A DNA stretch of 64,000 nt from Hormiphora californensis. Its lineage: Eukaryota; Ctenophora; Tentaculata; Cydippida; Pleurobrachiidae. Positions 36,840 to 47,685 of the stretch are shown piece by piece. Numbering within the stretch: position 1 is the stretch's first letter; every line of letters starts with the position of its first letter. The notes below the pieces were generated by a model. The model did not search any database, was not told the origin of the DNA, and saw only the letters and a program-made list of their open reading frames with translations. Position numbers and translations under genes: made by a program. The stretch spans positions 9,629,469-9,693,468 of the forward strand of contig CM035351.1 of assembly GCA_020137815.1 (NCBI GenBank), read 5' to 3'.

Positions 36840-37005
36840 TTCAGTATGTGTGTATTTTATTAATTGTGAATTGTACAACCCAATTATATTTTGTGTGAAA
36901 TTTCTAAGTTAACTTCTTCAAGATTTATCTAGCCCGATCTATCTACTCCATGACCACTTTCCCGTAGACTTAAGATTATGAGAGGAGGAAGGTGAGAGAC
37001 ATGAT

Positions 37006-39690
37006 ATGTTACAACTCCGTACCCCAGGAGGCTGCCCCCATCTCTCATTCCGATGCCTCTCATCTCTCATTCACCTGGTATGTGTATTTATTTGTAGATT
37101 TACCAACAATAGTTGTTAGTGTCGGCTCTTATTAGAACATTGTCATATCTCCCTTTTTAACTCCACTCTATCTCAGTATCGGGCTGATGTAAGAAAGGGA
37201 GTATTGGTCGAGGATGCCAGACAAATCCACCTGTTAGAACGACTAGAGGATGTTAATAGTAGACTAGATGCTCAACCACCACCTCCATCATTCTTATCCC
37301 GTATCTTCTCCACACCCAGTAAGTTGATAGGCTCCCATTCCATTCCTCGACCCTCTCTCACCACACCCCGGTAAAGGAAAGTGAAGGGTCTGCAGTAGCT
37401 GTGATACTAGTTAACCCCTCAGGTGCCCCCAAAGTGAAGGGTCTGCAGTAGCTGTGATACTAGTTAACCCCTCAGGTGCCCCCAAAGTGAAGGGTCTGCA
37501 GTAGCTGTGATACTAGTTAACCCCTCAGGTGCCCCCAAAGTGAAGGGCCTGCAGTAGCTGTGATACTAGTTAACCCCTCAGGTGCCCCCAAAGTGAAGGG
37601 TCTGCAGTAGCTGTGATACTAGTTAACCCCTCAGGTGCCCCCAAAGTGAAGGGTCTGTAGCTGTTATACTACTATAAAACCCCTCAGGTGCCCCCAAAGT
37701 GAAGGGTCTGCAGTAGCTGTGATACTAGTTAACCCCTCAGGTGCCCCCAAAGTGAAGGGTCTGCAGTAGCTGTGATACTAGTTAACCCCTCAGGTGCCCC
37801 CAAAGTGAAGGGTCTGCAGTAGCTGTGATACTAGTTAACCCCTCAGGTGCCCCCAAAGTGAAGGGCCTGCAGTAGCTGTGATACTAGTTAACCCCTCAGG
37901 TGCCCCCAAAGTGAAGGGTCTGCAGTAGCTGTTATACTACTATAAAACCCCTCAGGTGCCCCCAAAGTGAAGGGTATGTAGCTGTGATACTAGTTAACCC
38001 CTCAGGTGCCCCCAAAGTGAAGGGTCTGTAGCTGTTATACTACTAGTTAACCCCTCAGGTGCCCCCAAAGTGAAGGGTCTGTAGCTGTTATACTACTATA
38101 AAACCCCTCAGGTGCCCCCAAAGTGAAGGGTCTGCAGTAGCTGTGATACTAGTTAACCCCTCAGGTGCCCCCAAAGTGAAGGGTCTGTAGCTGTGATACT
38201 AGTTAACCCCTCAGGTGCCCCCAAAGTGAAGGGTCTGTAGCTGTGATACTAGTTAACCCCTCAGGTGCCCCCAAAGTGAAGGGTCTGTAGCTGTGATACT
38301 AGTTAACCCCTCAGGTGCCCCCAAAGTGAAGGGTCTGTAGCTGTGATACTAGTTAACCCCTCAGGTGCCCCCAAAGTGAAGGGTCTGTAGCTGTGATACT
38401 AGTTAACCCCTCAGGTGCCCCCAAAGTGAAGGGTCTGCAGCTGTGATACTACTATAAAACCCTCAGGTGCCCCCAAAGTGAAGGGTCTGTAGCTGTGATA
38501 CTAGTTAACCCCTCAGGTGCCCCCAAAGTGAAGGGTCTGTACGTGTTTGGTGGTGTGGGCTGTGGTAAAACGATGATGATGGACTTGTTTTATCAGGAAC
38601 TATCTGCTACCTCTAAACTACGAACACACTTCCACGACTTCATGCTGGATGTTCATGAGAGGATACACGCCTTTAAAACTTCCCTTCCACCTTCACATGT
38701 CAATGATGTAAGTAACACACCAACCAATATACTAGCTCACTATTCACTAACACTACCTCACACACTAACCAATCACCTAGCTCACTATTCACCAACACTA
38801 CCTTACACAGCGGAAGAGTTACGACCCAATACCGGTAGTGGCGCGAGAGATAGCCAGGGAGTCCCGGGTTCTCTGCTTTGATGAGTTCCAAGTGACTGAT
38901 GTTGCTGATGCGATGATTCTAAAGCGGCTATTTCACACACTATTTGAAGAGGGTGTTACTATGATAGCTACCGGTAACCGCCCACCAGAAGATCCTCTAT
39001 AAGAATGGTCTGCAGCGATCCAACTTCCTACCCTTTATACCCATGCTAAAGTCGCACTGTGAGGTGCTTGATATGGAATCCATTGTGGACTACAGGATCT
39101 CTGAGCCTAAACCCCTGGATATACCTGGGGGACGTGCTAACTACATCAGGGACCCCCACCAGCTAGACAAGATATTCCATTATCTAACAGGGGGCGCTAA
39201 GGGGGCACAATGTCATCCAGTATCAGTACTGGGGAGAGAGATCAGAGTGGGTGTATCTATAGGTCCCATCCTATCTACGACATACAGAGAACTGATTGAG
39301 CAGTCCCACGGGAGCAGTGATTTTAGAGCTCTTGCCAGGACATTCTCCCATGTTCTAATAAAAGATTTCCCCCAACTGAGTATCAAGAAGAAGACCCAGC
39401 TACGAAGATTTATCGTTATGATGGATATATTCTATGATCGAAATGTGAAACTGATCATATCCAGTGAGGTGCCACTACAGGATATTATCTGTTTACAGGA
39501 TGCTGATCAGAAGGCTAAGGATGAACTTCGTATGTTGATGGACGACCTCAAGTTGACAATGGAAGAGGCCAAGTCAATGTCTCTCTTTACGGGGGAGGAT
39601 GAGGTGTTTAGTCAGAAGAGAGCTCTTAGTAGACTGAGTGAGATGCAGTGTGCTGATTATTGGGAATTACCACACAACAAATATGAATAG
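37006..39690 (+). CDS. AFG1L: AFG1-like mitochondrial ATPase (apparent frameshift)
   Basis: AFG1/LACE1 AAA-type ATPase of mitochondria, linked to turnover of nuclear-encoded respiratory subunits. Exons 37006-37077 (presequence-like [20 protein letters not shown]), 37177-37318, 38517-38707, 38811-39690. Walker A is [12 protein letters not shown] and Walker [17 protein letters not shown] and [11 protein letters not shown] follow the family. At 38994-38995 (GATCCTC) one extra base breaks the frame: the sequence runs into TAA, whereas removal of one C gives the conserved D-L-Y-K-N-G. Since both flanks are well conserved, an assembly error is more likely than a pseudogene. Intron 2 is a 22-copy acceptor array. 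Exon 1 is tentative. Confidence 0.88.
37370..38516 (+). repeat. 49-53-bp minisatellite copying the AFG1L acceptor (about 22 copies)
   Basis: Each unit contains CCCCTCAG followed by GTGCCCCCAAAGTGAAGGG, identical to the acceptor and first bases of exon 38517-38707, then about 25 nt of intron. Two variants alternate (ACTAGTTAACC and ACTATAAAACC). Splicing to any decoy reads into TAG within 30 nt; only the last acceptor continues into the Walker A exon. Confidence 0.93.
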
Positions 39691-39853
39691 AGAGAGATTT
39701 GTATAGTATTGTAAACTGATTGTAACCGATGTGACCTTTCTATACTTGTGTGTGTGTTTCTCCCCCCCCCCATTTGAACAGTTAGTACAACTATAATGTC
39801 ACATTATATAACTGTTCAAACAACTGATAATGTGTTCTAGGGGTGGTCATGAG

Positions 39854-42316
39854 ATGAAGAAGTTTATTAAAAAGTTAGTAGCTGATGTTAAATTCCATGA
39901 TGCGGGACCTGGACACCGATTAGCTGATGATCAGCAACCTAGACCTTCCTCCTCCTCAGCCCCTGTTGTAGCCAGTAGAGTGACCCAAACTGGGGCTGCA
40001 CAGACTGCCGGTGCTGCTGCTCTAGCCAGATTAGAGGTTACCAGCAATACCAGACCTAAAAGTGGCCAACTAGAGCTGAAACGTCAGATAGTGGTGAGTC
40101 AATTACCACATACTCTCATTGTAACTTCCCTCCTCTTTACCACTTTAACATATCGCCTGTAAACCTATCTATCCCTCAGAAAGAACGTCAGAGATCTGTT
40201 GAAGAGGTAGCGACAGGACCACCCCGTCAGCCAGAGGTTATCAGTCAACTAGGACTACGGATGATCTGCCCAATATGCAAAATATCTCTTCCTAAACCTG
40301 AAATGGGATCTCATTTTGAAGAATGTCTGGAAAAGGTATGTACTACTACTGCTACGGGGGGTACGTCACCTTTTTTTTTGCCCACTGCCCACATTATTCT
40401 TAAATTTTGAATTTGCCCACATGGGCAAAAGTGGGCAAAAGTAGGCAAAAGTAGGCAAAAAATTTAAATCCATAAAAAATATATGCTATCAACCAGTCAA
40501 TCGTCTGTGACAAAGGTTTTTCACCACCAAAGTCCTCCTAGAGGTCCCCCCTATCGATTCCAACCGATAATTTATTTGCTCAGGGTTGATAAGGCTCCAT
40601 ATCCAACTGGGAAAATGGGCAAAATATGTTGGCAAAATTAGGAAAATTGGTCATTTTAGGCACGTTTCTCACATGGTTGGAGTGGAAAATTTTTCTGATT
40701 TTTCTGGGACCCCATTGGAGTACAATGCAAGTGGAAAACCTTTGTTATGTATCAGTTCCCTAAATAGCCCCAAAATGACGAAAAATCACTGGCCTTTGCC
40801 CAATTTTGCCAAATTTTTTTGCCCACTTTTGTCCAGTCGGACATGGAGCCTTATCAACTCTAAGTCATAAGTAAGTACATTAATTATCGGTTGGAATCGA
40901 TAGAGGGGACCTCTTGGAAGACATTGGAGGTGAAAAACATTTGTCACAGAGGGTTTTCTGGTAAAATTTTGATGCTTATAATATTTTTGCCCACTTTTTG
41001 CCCACTTTGCCCACATTATACCTGTTTTTTGAGATTTTGGTTTGCCCATGTGGGCAAATGTGGGCAAAAGTGGGCAAAATAAAAGGTGACGACCCCCCCA
41101 CTGCTACACCCCCCTCCCCCAGCAACTACTGCAGCAGCTTACTACCGTGGGCCAGCATCCCTTGTAGTAACACGCCTCCTCTCCCCAGCAATTAGAGATT
41201 GACCCCCTGTCCACTACATGTACAATGGTTCACACCCTCAACTCTGGTGACCTTCTAGCTGCTGGTGTAAAGACCCTGTCAACCATCATCAACAACATTG
41301 TCGCAAATCCGGCTGAGGAGAAATACCGCAAATTGAGGGTCAATAATCCAGCTGTTCAGAAGAAAGTGGTGCCACTAGTGGGTGGCATTGAGTTCTTGGA
41401 GATAGCCGGATTTACTCGTATCACTGATGAAGCAGGTAAATTAGCAACCGAACCACCAGACGGTGTGAGCCACTGCACAAACCGAGTGTGGACCGTGGGA
41501 GCGCGGTTGAATGTTGAGAGTTTGCGTAGCGCGCGGCGACCGACAAACTAATAAGACGACGCTCCGGTTCGCAATAGCTCCAGAAAACTAACGCGCAACG
41601 TCTCCCAGCTTTTCGGGCGCGTCATGTGTATTTGTACATTTCATATGTACACTCAAATATAATACATTTTCAGATGGTCAGGAGTTGTTCATACTGTTAG
41701 AAATCTCTGGCGATGGACACCTGGAAAAGTGTGTCTCAGCCCTACAATCTGCTTCTAAACTTGCACCAACACTTGATAGGGATATCAGAGTTCTACAACC
41801 TAGTACCGGACTACAACGGTTCGAAGTTTCATCTGATTTCTACAGAGTGACAAGGGAAGATTTGGCTGCAGAACAACAGAGGAGGGTATCAGATCTAGAT
41901 AGAAGCGAGACGTTACGTACCAAGATGATGAGAGATAGAGATGCAGGCATTGGGATGAGGATATATCACTATACTGTCATTAGAGTTCGCTTCCCAGATG
42001 GTATCTACCTGCAAGGTAAACACTTGTACTATTGGTTATATTCGCACTGTTGTAACAACTAATTTCACCCATTATTCCAGGTACCTTCAGTGCACATGAC
42101 ACTGTTGAATCAGTTTTCAAGTTCGTGGAATCTTCCCTTCGTCACCCAGTTCCCTTCTCCCTAATCATTCCGGGTTCATCTGCATTGAAAAGAGACACTA
42201 CTCTCTTAAAGAACGCCGGGCTAGTACCATCTGGAGTTGTTACTTTGTCAACTACAGAAACTCCAGAATTTACACTTCTTTCAGATGAACTCGTTTGTAG
42301 ACTGTCAGAAATGTAG
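39854..42316 (+). CDS. UBXN6: UBX domain protein 6, p97/VCP cofactor
   Basis: UBXN6/UBXD1 binds p97 in endolysosomal and ER-associated degradation. Five exons in phase (406 aa; human 441): 39854-40093, 40180-40335, 41189-41435, 41674-42015, 42081-42316. The N-terminus (MKKFIKKLVADVKFHDAGPG) is the family's VIM/p97-binding start and GAAALARLE is conserved. Exon 2 has an intact zinc-finger-like CPICKISL...HFEEC. Exon 3 is the PUB domain (NPAEEKYRKLRVNN), exon 4 the linker (RTKMMRDR), and exons 4-5 the UBX domain (RVRFPDGIYLQGTF). Intron 2 hosts a 744-bp transposon. The ATG lies 13 nt after ATGTGTTCTAG. Confidence 0.95.
40356..41099. mobile_element. 744-bp hAT-like MITE in UBXN6 intron
   Basis: Inverted ends GGGGGGTACGTCACCTTTT and GGGGGGGTCGTCACCTTTT (right end reversed) flanked by a perfect 8-bp duplication ACTGCTAC (40348-40355 and 41100-41107). 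Subterminal regions carry many TGCCCAC motifs in inverted orientation. No transposase. Confidence 0.85.
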
Positions 42317-42557
42317 AATATAGATATATAGTTAGTTTCGGGGTTGGACACTTTTTGTAATTCTCTCCTTTGTTTATTTTGAATAGCTATTTGTTTATTG
42401 TATGCTTGTACAAATTGATAAATTGACGATTTTTCTGATACATGTATGAACCTTGATTTATGTCCCTAAAATCCTTGACCCGCCCCATGTACTAACCCAC
42501 CGCCCCCTGTGCTAACCCACCGCCCCATGTTCTAACCCACCGCCCCTCTACTATAGG

Positions 42558-42968
42558 ATGGGTAGGATAATTAAGCCGGGCAAGATCGTCCTTGTTTTGA
42601 ATGGCAGGAACGCAGGCAGGAAGGCCGTGATCATCTCCAATCAGGACGAGGGAGCTGGAGACCGACAGTACGGACATGCCCTTGTAGTTGGCATTGAGAG
42701 GAACCCCAAACCCATTACCAAGAGCATGGGAAAGAAGAAGCAGAACAAGAGGAACAAACTGAAGCCCTTCGTCAAGGTGTACAACTGTAACCACCTCATG
42801 CCCACTCGATACGTCCTGGACCTCCCTGTTGACAAGGAAATCTTCAACAAGAACGCCATCAAGGACCCCGCTCAGAAGAGGAAAGCCCTCGCCGCAGTTA
42901 AGACAAAGCTGGAGGAGAAGTACAAGACCGGCAAGACGAGATGGTTCTTCCAGAAACTGAGAATTTAA
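42558..42968 (+). CDS. RPL27: Ribosomal protein eL27 (RPL27)
   Basis: Large-subunit ribosomal protein, 136 aa in one coding exon, the normal length. It begins [20 protein letters not shown] and ends [11 protein letters not shown], both family signatures. The ATG is 1 nt after an acceptor (CCTCTACTATAG). The region before it has three copies of a CTAACCCACCGCCCC motif (42484-42546). Next gene starts 103 bp downstream. Confidence 0.98.
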   Translation: MGRIIKPGKIVLVLNGRNAGRKAVIISNQDEGAGDRQYGHALVVGIERNPKPITKSMGKKKQNKRNKLKPFVKVYNCNHLMPTRYVLDLPVDKEIFNKNAIKDPAQKRKALAAVKTKLEEKYKTGKTRWFFQKLRI

Positions 42969-43071
42969 AAAATTTTATCCTCGTTTTTTATTTATCAGGA
43001 AAGCTATCGTCGTTTCATTTTCAAGTAAAAACCTCCCCTTTCCTAACCGTTATCCCTCCTTTGTAGCTGCG

Positions 43072-43314
43072 ATGCAGAACGACAAGGGTGAGATTGTTGA
43101 CCTATACATCCCAAGGAAATGTTCCATCACCAACAGGATCATCAGCGCTAAGGACCACGCCTCTGTTCAGATTAATATCGGAGAGCTTGACAATAACGGT
43201 GTCCTCACAGGCAAGAACTTCACCTTCGCCAGTTGCGGCTTCGTCAGAGAAATGGGAGAGGCTGATGACTCCTTCAACAAGCTTTGCCTTGATGCCAAGA
43301 TCCTGAATTTCTGA
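43072..43314 (+). CDS. RPS21: Ribosomal protein eS21 (RPS21)
   Basis: Small-subunit ribosomal protein, 80 aa (human 83). It begins [18 protein letters not shown] and contains [12 protein letters not shown], both conserved. The ATG lies 5 nt after acceptor-like TATCCCTCCTTTGTAG, and 103 bp after the RPL27 stop, too short for a usual intergenic promoter. Confidence 0.97.
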   Translation: MQNDKGEIVDLYIPRKCSITNRIISAKDHASVQINIGELDNNGVLTGKNFTFASCGFVREMGEADDSFNKLCLDAKILNF

Positions 43315-43416
43315 ACAGACACTGATTTTTAGTGATCTTTTTATTTTTATCTGATGAGATTTTGTGTTTCCATTTGTTCACCAAATGTGGTCTGAGGTTC
43401 CACTTATTTAGGATGG

Positions 43417-44601
43417 ATGGTAACGGTGGATAAGTGGCAGCTGGTTGCGGTGTGTATGTTGGTGGCAACCCTCCTGTGCCCAATTCTAAAACGAGGCATT
43501 TCGGGAATGGCGTGCAAACAGAACTGGTCCTTTCTAGGTCAGACAGACGCACAAAATCTTGACCTGGAACTGTTCAATGAATACCAGTACTCACTCGATC
43601 AACTGGTAGAATTGGCAGGTATGGCCGTTCTACTTCTTATCTTGGTGGTCGGTCTCTGTTTCTGTCTTCGCTCGGGGGGGGGGGGGGGGGGGGGGGGGGG
43701 CGACATGTTAATTGTTAATAAATCACCTCTTTTTTTCGATTTTGTTAATTAACGTTAATTAACAAAATTAACAAAATTAACAAATGCTAAAAACTGTTCT
43801 TATTGGTTGATAATACGATTTTAACTGGTTCAATTTTATAGTTTAATGACTTACCTAACACATATACACCCAAACAAGGCCTTTTCCTATAACCAAGGTC
43901 CGACAATACAGCTTTTTTGGCTCAAAATCGATAAAAATCCAAAAGTTGCAAATATTTCAATTTAGCGTATAAACACTCACTTAAACGTAATTTTTTTCAT
44001 TTGTATTCGATTCTTTGGACTTAATAAGATGATATACAACGTTTCTGTTGAAAAAAGAAATAAAATTTTTCCAAAATCAATTTTTTGGTCAAAGATTGAA
44101 AATTTGCTTCGGTACAAATCCTTGTGTTTTTTTAGAAAAATAGATTTTTTGGGATGTTTTTCGTTTTAAGGTAAATTCATGAGTCCTATTTAGTTTTAAG
44201 GGTTGGAAAATGTGGATTAGGGTCATTTGACTTCAATTGCGGTTTAGTTTGGCTAGTTTTTATTAAAATTTACACAATTGAACAAATCGCTGTAAAAAAG
44301 CCGTAGTAGAGGTAGTGGTGGTATGTAATTCGTGCAGATGGACCAACTTTGCTTGCAGAACAAGTGTTAAATACCAAAAACACGTGCTAAAGGGGATTTA
44401 GATCGCATAAATGGCATTTGTTAACGTTTGTTAACGTGTGTAGAGTGCGGTAATAAAGCACACTGTTTTCGATGTAATATTAGAGCAGGATAACAAAGAT
44501 GTAACAGTGAGCCCCACTCTAGAGAGTCAGGGGAAAGAAAGAGTGAGAGCAGAGCTAAGGAGTGGAGAGAGATGGAGAGATAGAGAGAGCGACGTAGAGA
44601 G

Positions 44602-44690
<89 letters not shown>

Positions 44691-44943
44691 AGAGAGAGGA
44701 GAAGAGAGAGAGCAGAGAGAAGGGAAGAGCGGAGAGAGAGAGAGAGAGGAGAGAGGAGATGAGACGATAGAGCTCATCTTAATTGCAGAGACACTGAGGC
44801 TGTCTCCGCCGGTTTTATAGACCAAGCCTAGAGAGACGTCTAAAACCTCATCTCTCTCTGTCTCTCCTCTCTCTCTCTCTCCTCTCTCTCCTCTTCTATC
44901 TCTCTCGCTCTCTCTCTCTCTCCTCCTCTCTCTCTCTCTCTCG

Positions 44944-45020
<77 letters not shown>

Positions 45021-46741
45021 CCTCTCTCCCCCTCTCTTTCTTTCGTGCTATCTTCTTCTCTCCCTCTCCTCTGTTTCTGTTTATCTTGCTCTCTCTCTCT
45101 CTGTCTTGCTGACATGTTCTCACTATGCCGATGCGGGCAGTGCAGTGAGACCACTATCTCAGTCCCTCTCGGTCTGTCTGGGGGCGTCGATCCGATATGA
45201 ACGCACTGCACTGCCAATTAAAACGGGGTCTGGCGGTCCCACACCTGTCAGTACATTGGCCTAACCCGGCCCTGTTCTCATGTCGAGCAAAAATATCGGT
45301 GAAGTCTCATAATCTGAGTGCGCTCAGATCGGGTCAGCGCCGGTGCTGTATGGTGGCGCCATACCCCATTTGATTCTCAAATTCTCAGGTGGAGTCGCGG
45401 CGCCAGACAGAAACAGAGAGAATGCACAATACACAGCTATCTCTGATTGAAATTAAAATCCCCTCTCATCTGCAGGTCTGGCGGTAGCGACATCCGTTTC
45501 CAAGTCCTATCCTAAACGAGGTCCAGTATTGGTAGTATGTGGTCCCGGCAATAATGGTGCTGATGGACTGGTCGCTGCCAGGCATCTCGTCCAATTTGGG
45601 TATCAGCCAAATATTGTGTATCCTAAGCAGCCCACAAAGGATCCTTACCCTCGATTACTACACCAGGTTTCACCTTGTTGAGTAGGGACTAGGGGCCGGT
45701 CCACTCAATTCCCTTACTCAACAAGTCTCACTCGTTTCAAACACCGAATCATATAGTATAACACGGTCGCTTGTAGTGGGAAAACGGTAATGGAAAACGA
45801 AAGATACAGTAAGACGACGCGCAACCGTGACCAATCAGGGCGCTAGTACGTGCTGACACATGAACTTTTTGCCACGCGTTATGCACCGTGCGCGTCTCCT
45901 TACTGTATTTTCATTACGGTAATTTGACTACAAGCAGCACTGTAAGATAAGCTAAACTTATACACTCACTCTTCACATTTCCTACTTCCAGGCGCGAGGA
46001 ATGAAGATACCTGTGGGGACGGAGTTACCACCCGACCTATCTTCCTATGTCTGTATTCTGGACGCCGTTTTTGGATTCAGTTTCAAAGGTTCTATTCGTC
46101 CCCCATTTGATACAATAATACCGAGTCTAGCCTCCTCTCCTGTTCCTGTCGCCAGCATCGATGTACCGTCAGGTTGGTCGGGGGTTGGTCCTTGTTATAA
46201 CCCTCCTTTACAATTGCCGTTGCGTGGCGCACTGTCTGGCGCCTCATACCCCATCTCACATCTGAGCGCACTGTCGCTGAGAATCAAATCGGGGTCTGGC
46301 GCAGAGAGCTGTCAGAGCATTGCATTGGCCTGACCCTATACTCATTTCTCTGACAGGCAGAGAGAAGGGCCGGGTCGAACAAGGAAAGCTGGTTCTTTTA
46401 GGAGCCAGTTCAAAGTTGCCTGTCTGGCGCCGCCAGACCTTGTTTTGATTCTCAGTGCGCTCAGATCGGGTCAGCGCCGCCAGAAAGGAAGGTCTGTTAT
46501 CGTGTTGTCAATGCATCATATCCCTGCAGGCTGGAATGTTGAGAGTGGACCTGGAGAAGGAGCAGCCCTGCACCCAGACGTCCTGATCTCTCTAACTGCC
46601 CCAAAACTCTGCTCCAAAGAGTTTAAAGGTCGACTGCACTGGCTAGGGGGTCGGTTTGTGCCTCCTGATATTAGAAACAAGTACAATCTCACTCTCCCCG
46701 ACTACCCTGACACCGATCAAGTTGTTCTTTTGAAGGATTGA
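43417..46741 (+). CDS. NAXE: NAD(P)HX epimerase
   Basis: Epimerises damaged R-NAD(P)HX so that the dehydratase can repair it; mitochondrial or secreted in animals. Four exons in phase: 43417-43618, 45476-45666, 45992-46172, 46530-46741 (about 261 aa). The leader ([20 protein letters not shown]) looks like a signal or targeting sequence. Family motifs: [56 protein letters not shown] and LGGRFVPP. A second ATG at 43413 opens only a 6-codon frame. Intron 1 (1.86 kb) holds a 27-G run, opposed GA/TC tracts and a family B repeat; intron 3 holds another. Initiation follows CCACTTATTTAG closely. Confidence 0.96.
43674..43700. repeat. Poly-G run of 27
   Basis: Uninterrupted G27 on the coding strand, 56 bp into NAXE intron 1. 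AT-rich, gene-free sequence follows to about 44400, with TTAATTAAC motifs near both ends. Confidence 0.95.
44515..45110. repeat. Opposed (GA)n and (TC)n tracts in NAXE intron 1
   Basis: GA tract at about 44560-44765, then about 90 bp unique, then TC tract at about 44858-45105. The transcript could form a very long GA:UC hairpin. Open frames are low-complexity. Confidence 0.85.
45120..45425. repeat. Interspersed repeat family B copy
   Basis: Contains CGCTCAGATCGGGTCAGCGCC, a palindromic pair GGCAGTGCAGTG/CACTGCACTGCC (about 45136-45215) and a family A fragment. Shares these modules with 46203-46490. Confidence 0.6.
46203..46490. repeat. Interspersed repeat family B copy in NAXE intron 3
   Basis: Begins near GGCGCACTGTCTGGCGCC and ends near CGGGTCAGCGCCGCCAGA, with an internal family A fragment (GTCAGAGCATTGCATTGGCC). 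Non-coding. Confidence 0.6.
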
Positions 46742-47241
46742 TGGAGTGATCTTCCTCTGGAAACTGTTGTTGTGTTTTTAAAAATGGGTATCGCTGTAAC
46801 ATGGCCTGCTTTTATTCTACACTTGGTATCACGGCTTCGGGCTTGGTAACGAAATTACCCCCACCTTGCAGGCACACTAAAACGTGTCTTACTACCTAGA
46901 GGGATGCCTCTATGAGGGGTAATTTCGTTACCAACTATATTCTAGATTGTGTTGTGTTAAAAAAAATCCCATTTGTTAGCAAGATGAGCCTGATGTGATC
47001 AGTACAAATGTGTACAAGATAAAGAGGGATACAAGATAAAGAGGGATAGAAGATGCTACCAAAGAAGTGGGATGATGTAGTTAAGTTGTGGAATGTGGCA
47101 CCAAACAAACCCATCCTTTGTCAAGGTACTGTTCCGACTTGGAATCCAACTTGTTATTATAAACGTACTAGTTACTAGTTACTAACAACTCTACTACGTT
47201 GCTCCGGCGGAGTGGCGGGTGTGCCAGGGCATCCTTATTAG

Positions 47242-47304
47242 CTGTCAGGCCAATGCTCTGACCACAGTTCTCGTGAAAATAGGGTCAGGCCAATGCTCTG
47301 ACAG
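47242..47304. mobile_element. 63-bp palindromic family A element
   Basis: Starts CTGTCAGGCCAATGCTCTG and ends CCAATGCTCTGACAG. This is the most compact complete copy, placed upstream of the separase exons. Confidence 0.7.
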
Positions 47305-47488
47305 CTTCTAAGGGTGTTCAGTGCGGCCGTTGCTACCTTCGCAAACCTCTTCTACCACAGGAGTTACTGGGAGGGTATGGGCCAGGTAAAATACAGAGCT
47401 ACATGACCAAGGAGATACTGAAGTTCCTAGTGGGTCAAGTGAAGAAGGGAGAAAATGTTGAGGATGCTGTTGCTATTGTGACTCCTGG

Positions 47489-47672
47489 TAAGTAGAGAGG
47501 AAGGTAACAAGATGTGTGACCCTGGTAAGTAGGGAGGAAGGTAACAAGATGTGTGACCCTGGTAAGTAGGGAGGAAGGTAACAAGATGTGTGAGCCTGGT
47601 AAGTAGGGAGGAAGGTAACAAGATGTGTGACCCTGGTAAGTAGGGAGGAAGGTAACAAGATGTGTGACCCCA
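47489..47672 (+). repeat. 37-bp minisatellite copying a donor site
   Basis: Nearly five units, each with GACCCTG|GTAAGTAGGGAGG, resembling the preceding exon edge ACTCCTG|GTAAGTAG at 47488. Confidence 0.8.
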
Positions 47673-47685
47673 ACTATTTCACCAG

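Noticed and set aside
43720-44410. Third G-capped TIR element in NAXE intron 1
   Set aside because: TTAAC motifs occur near both ends, but no convincing inverted repeat or target duplication was found.
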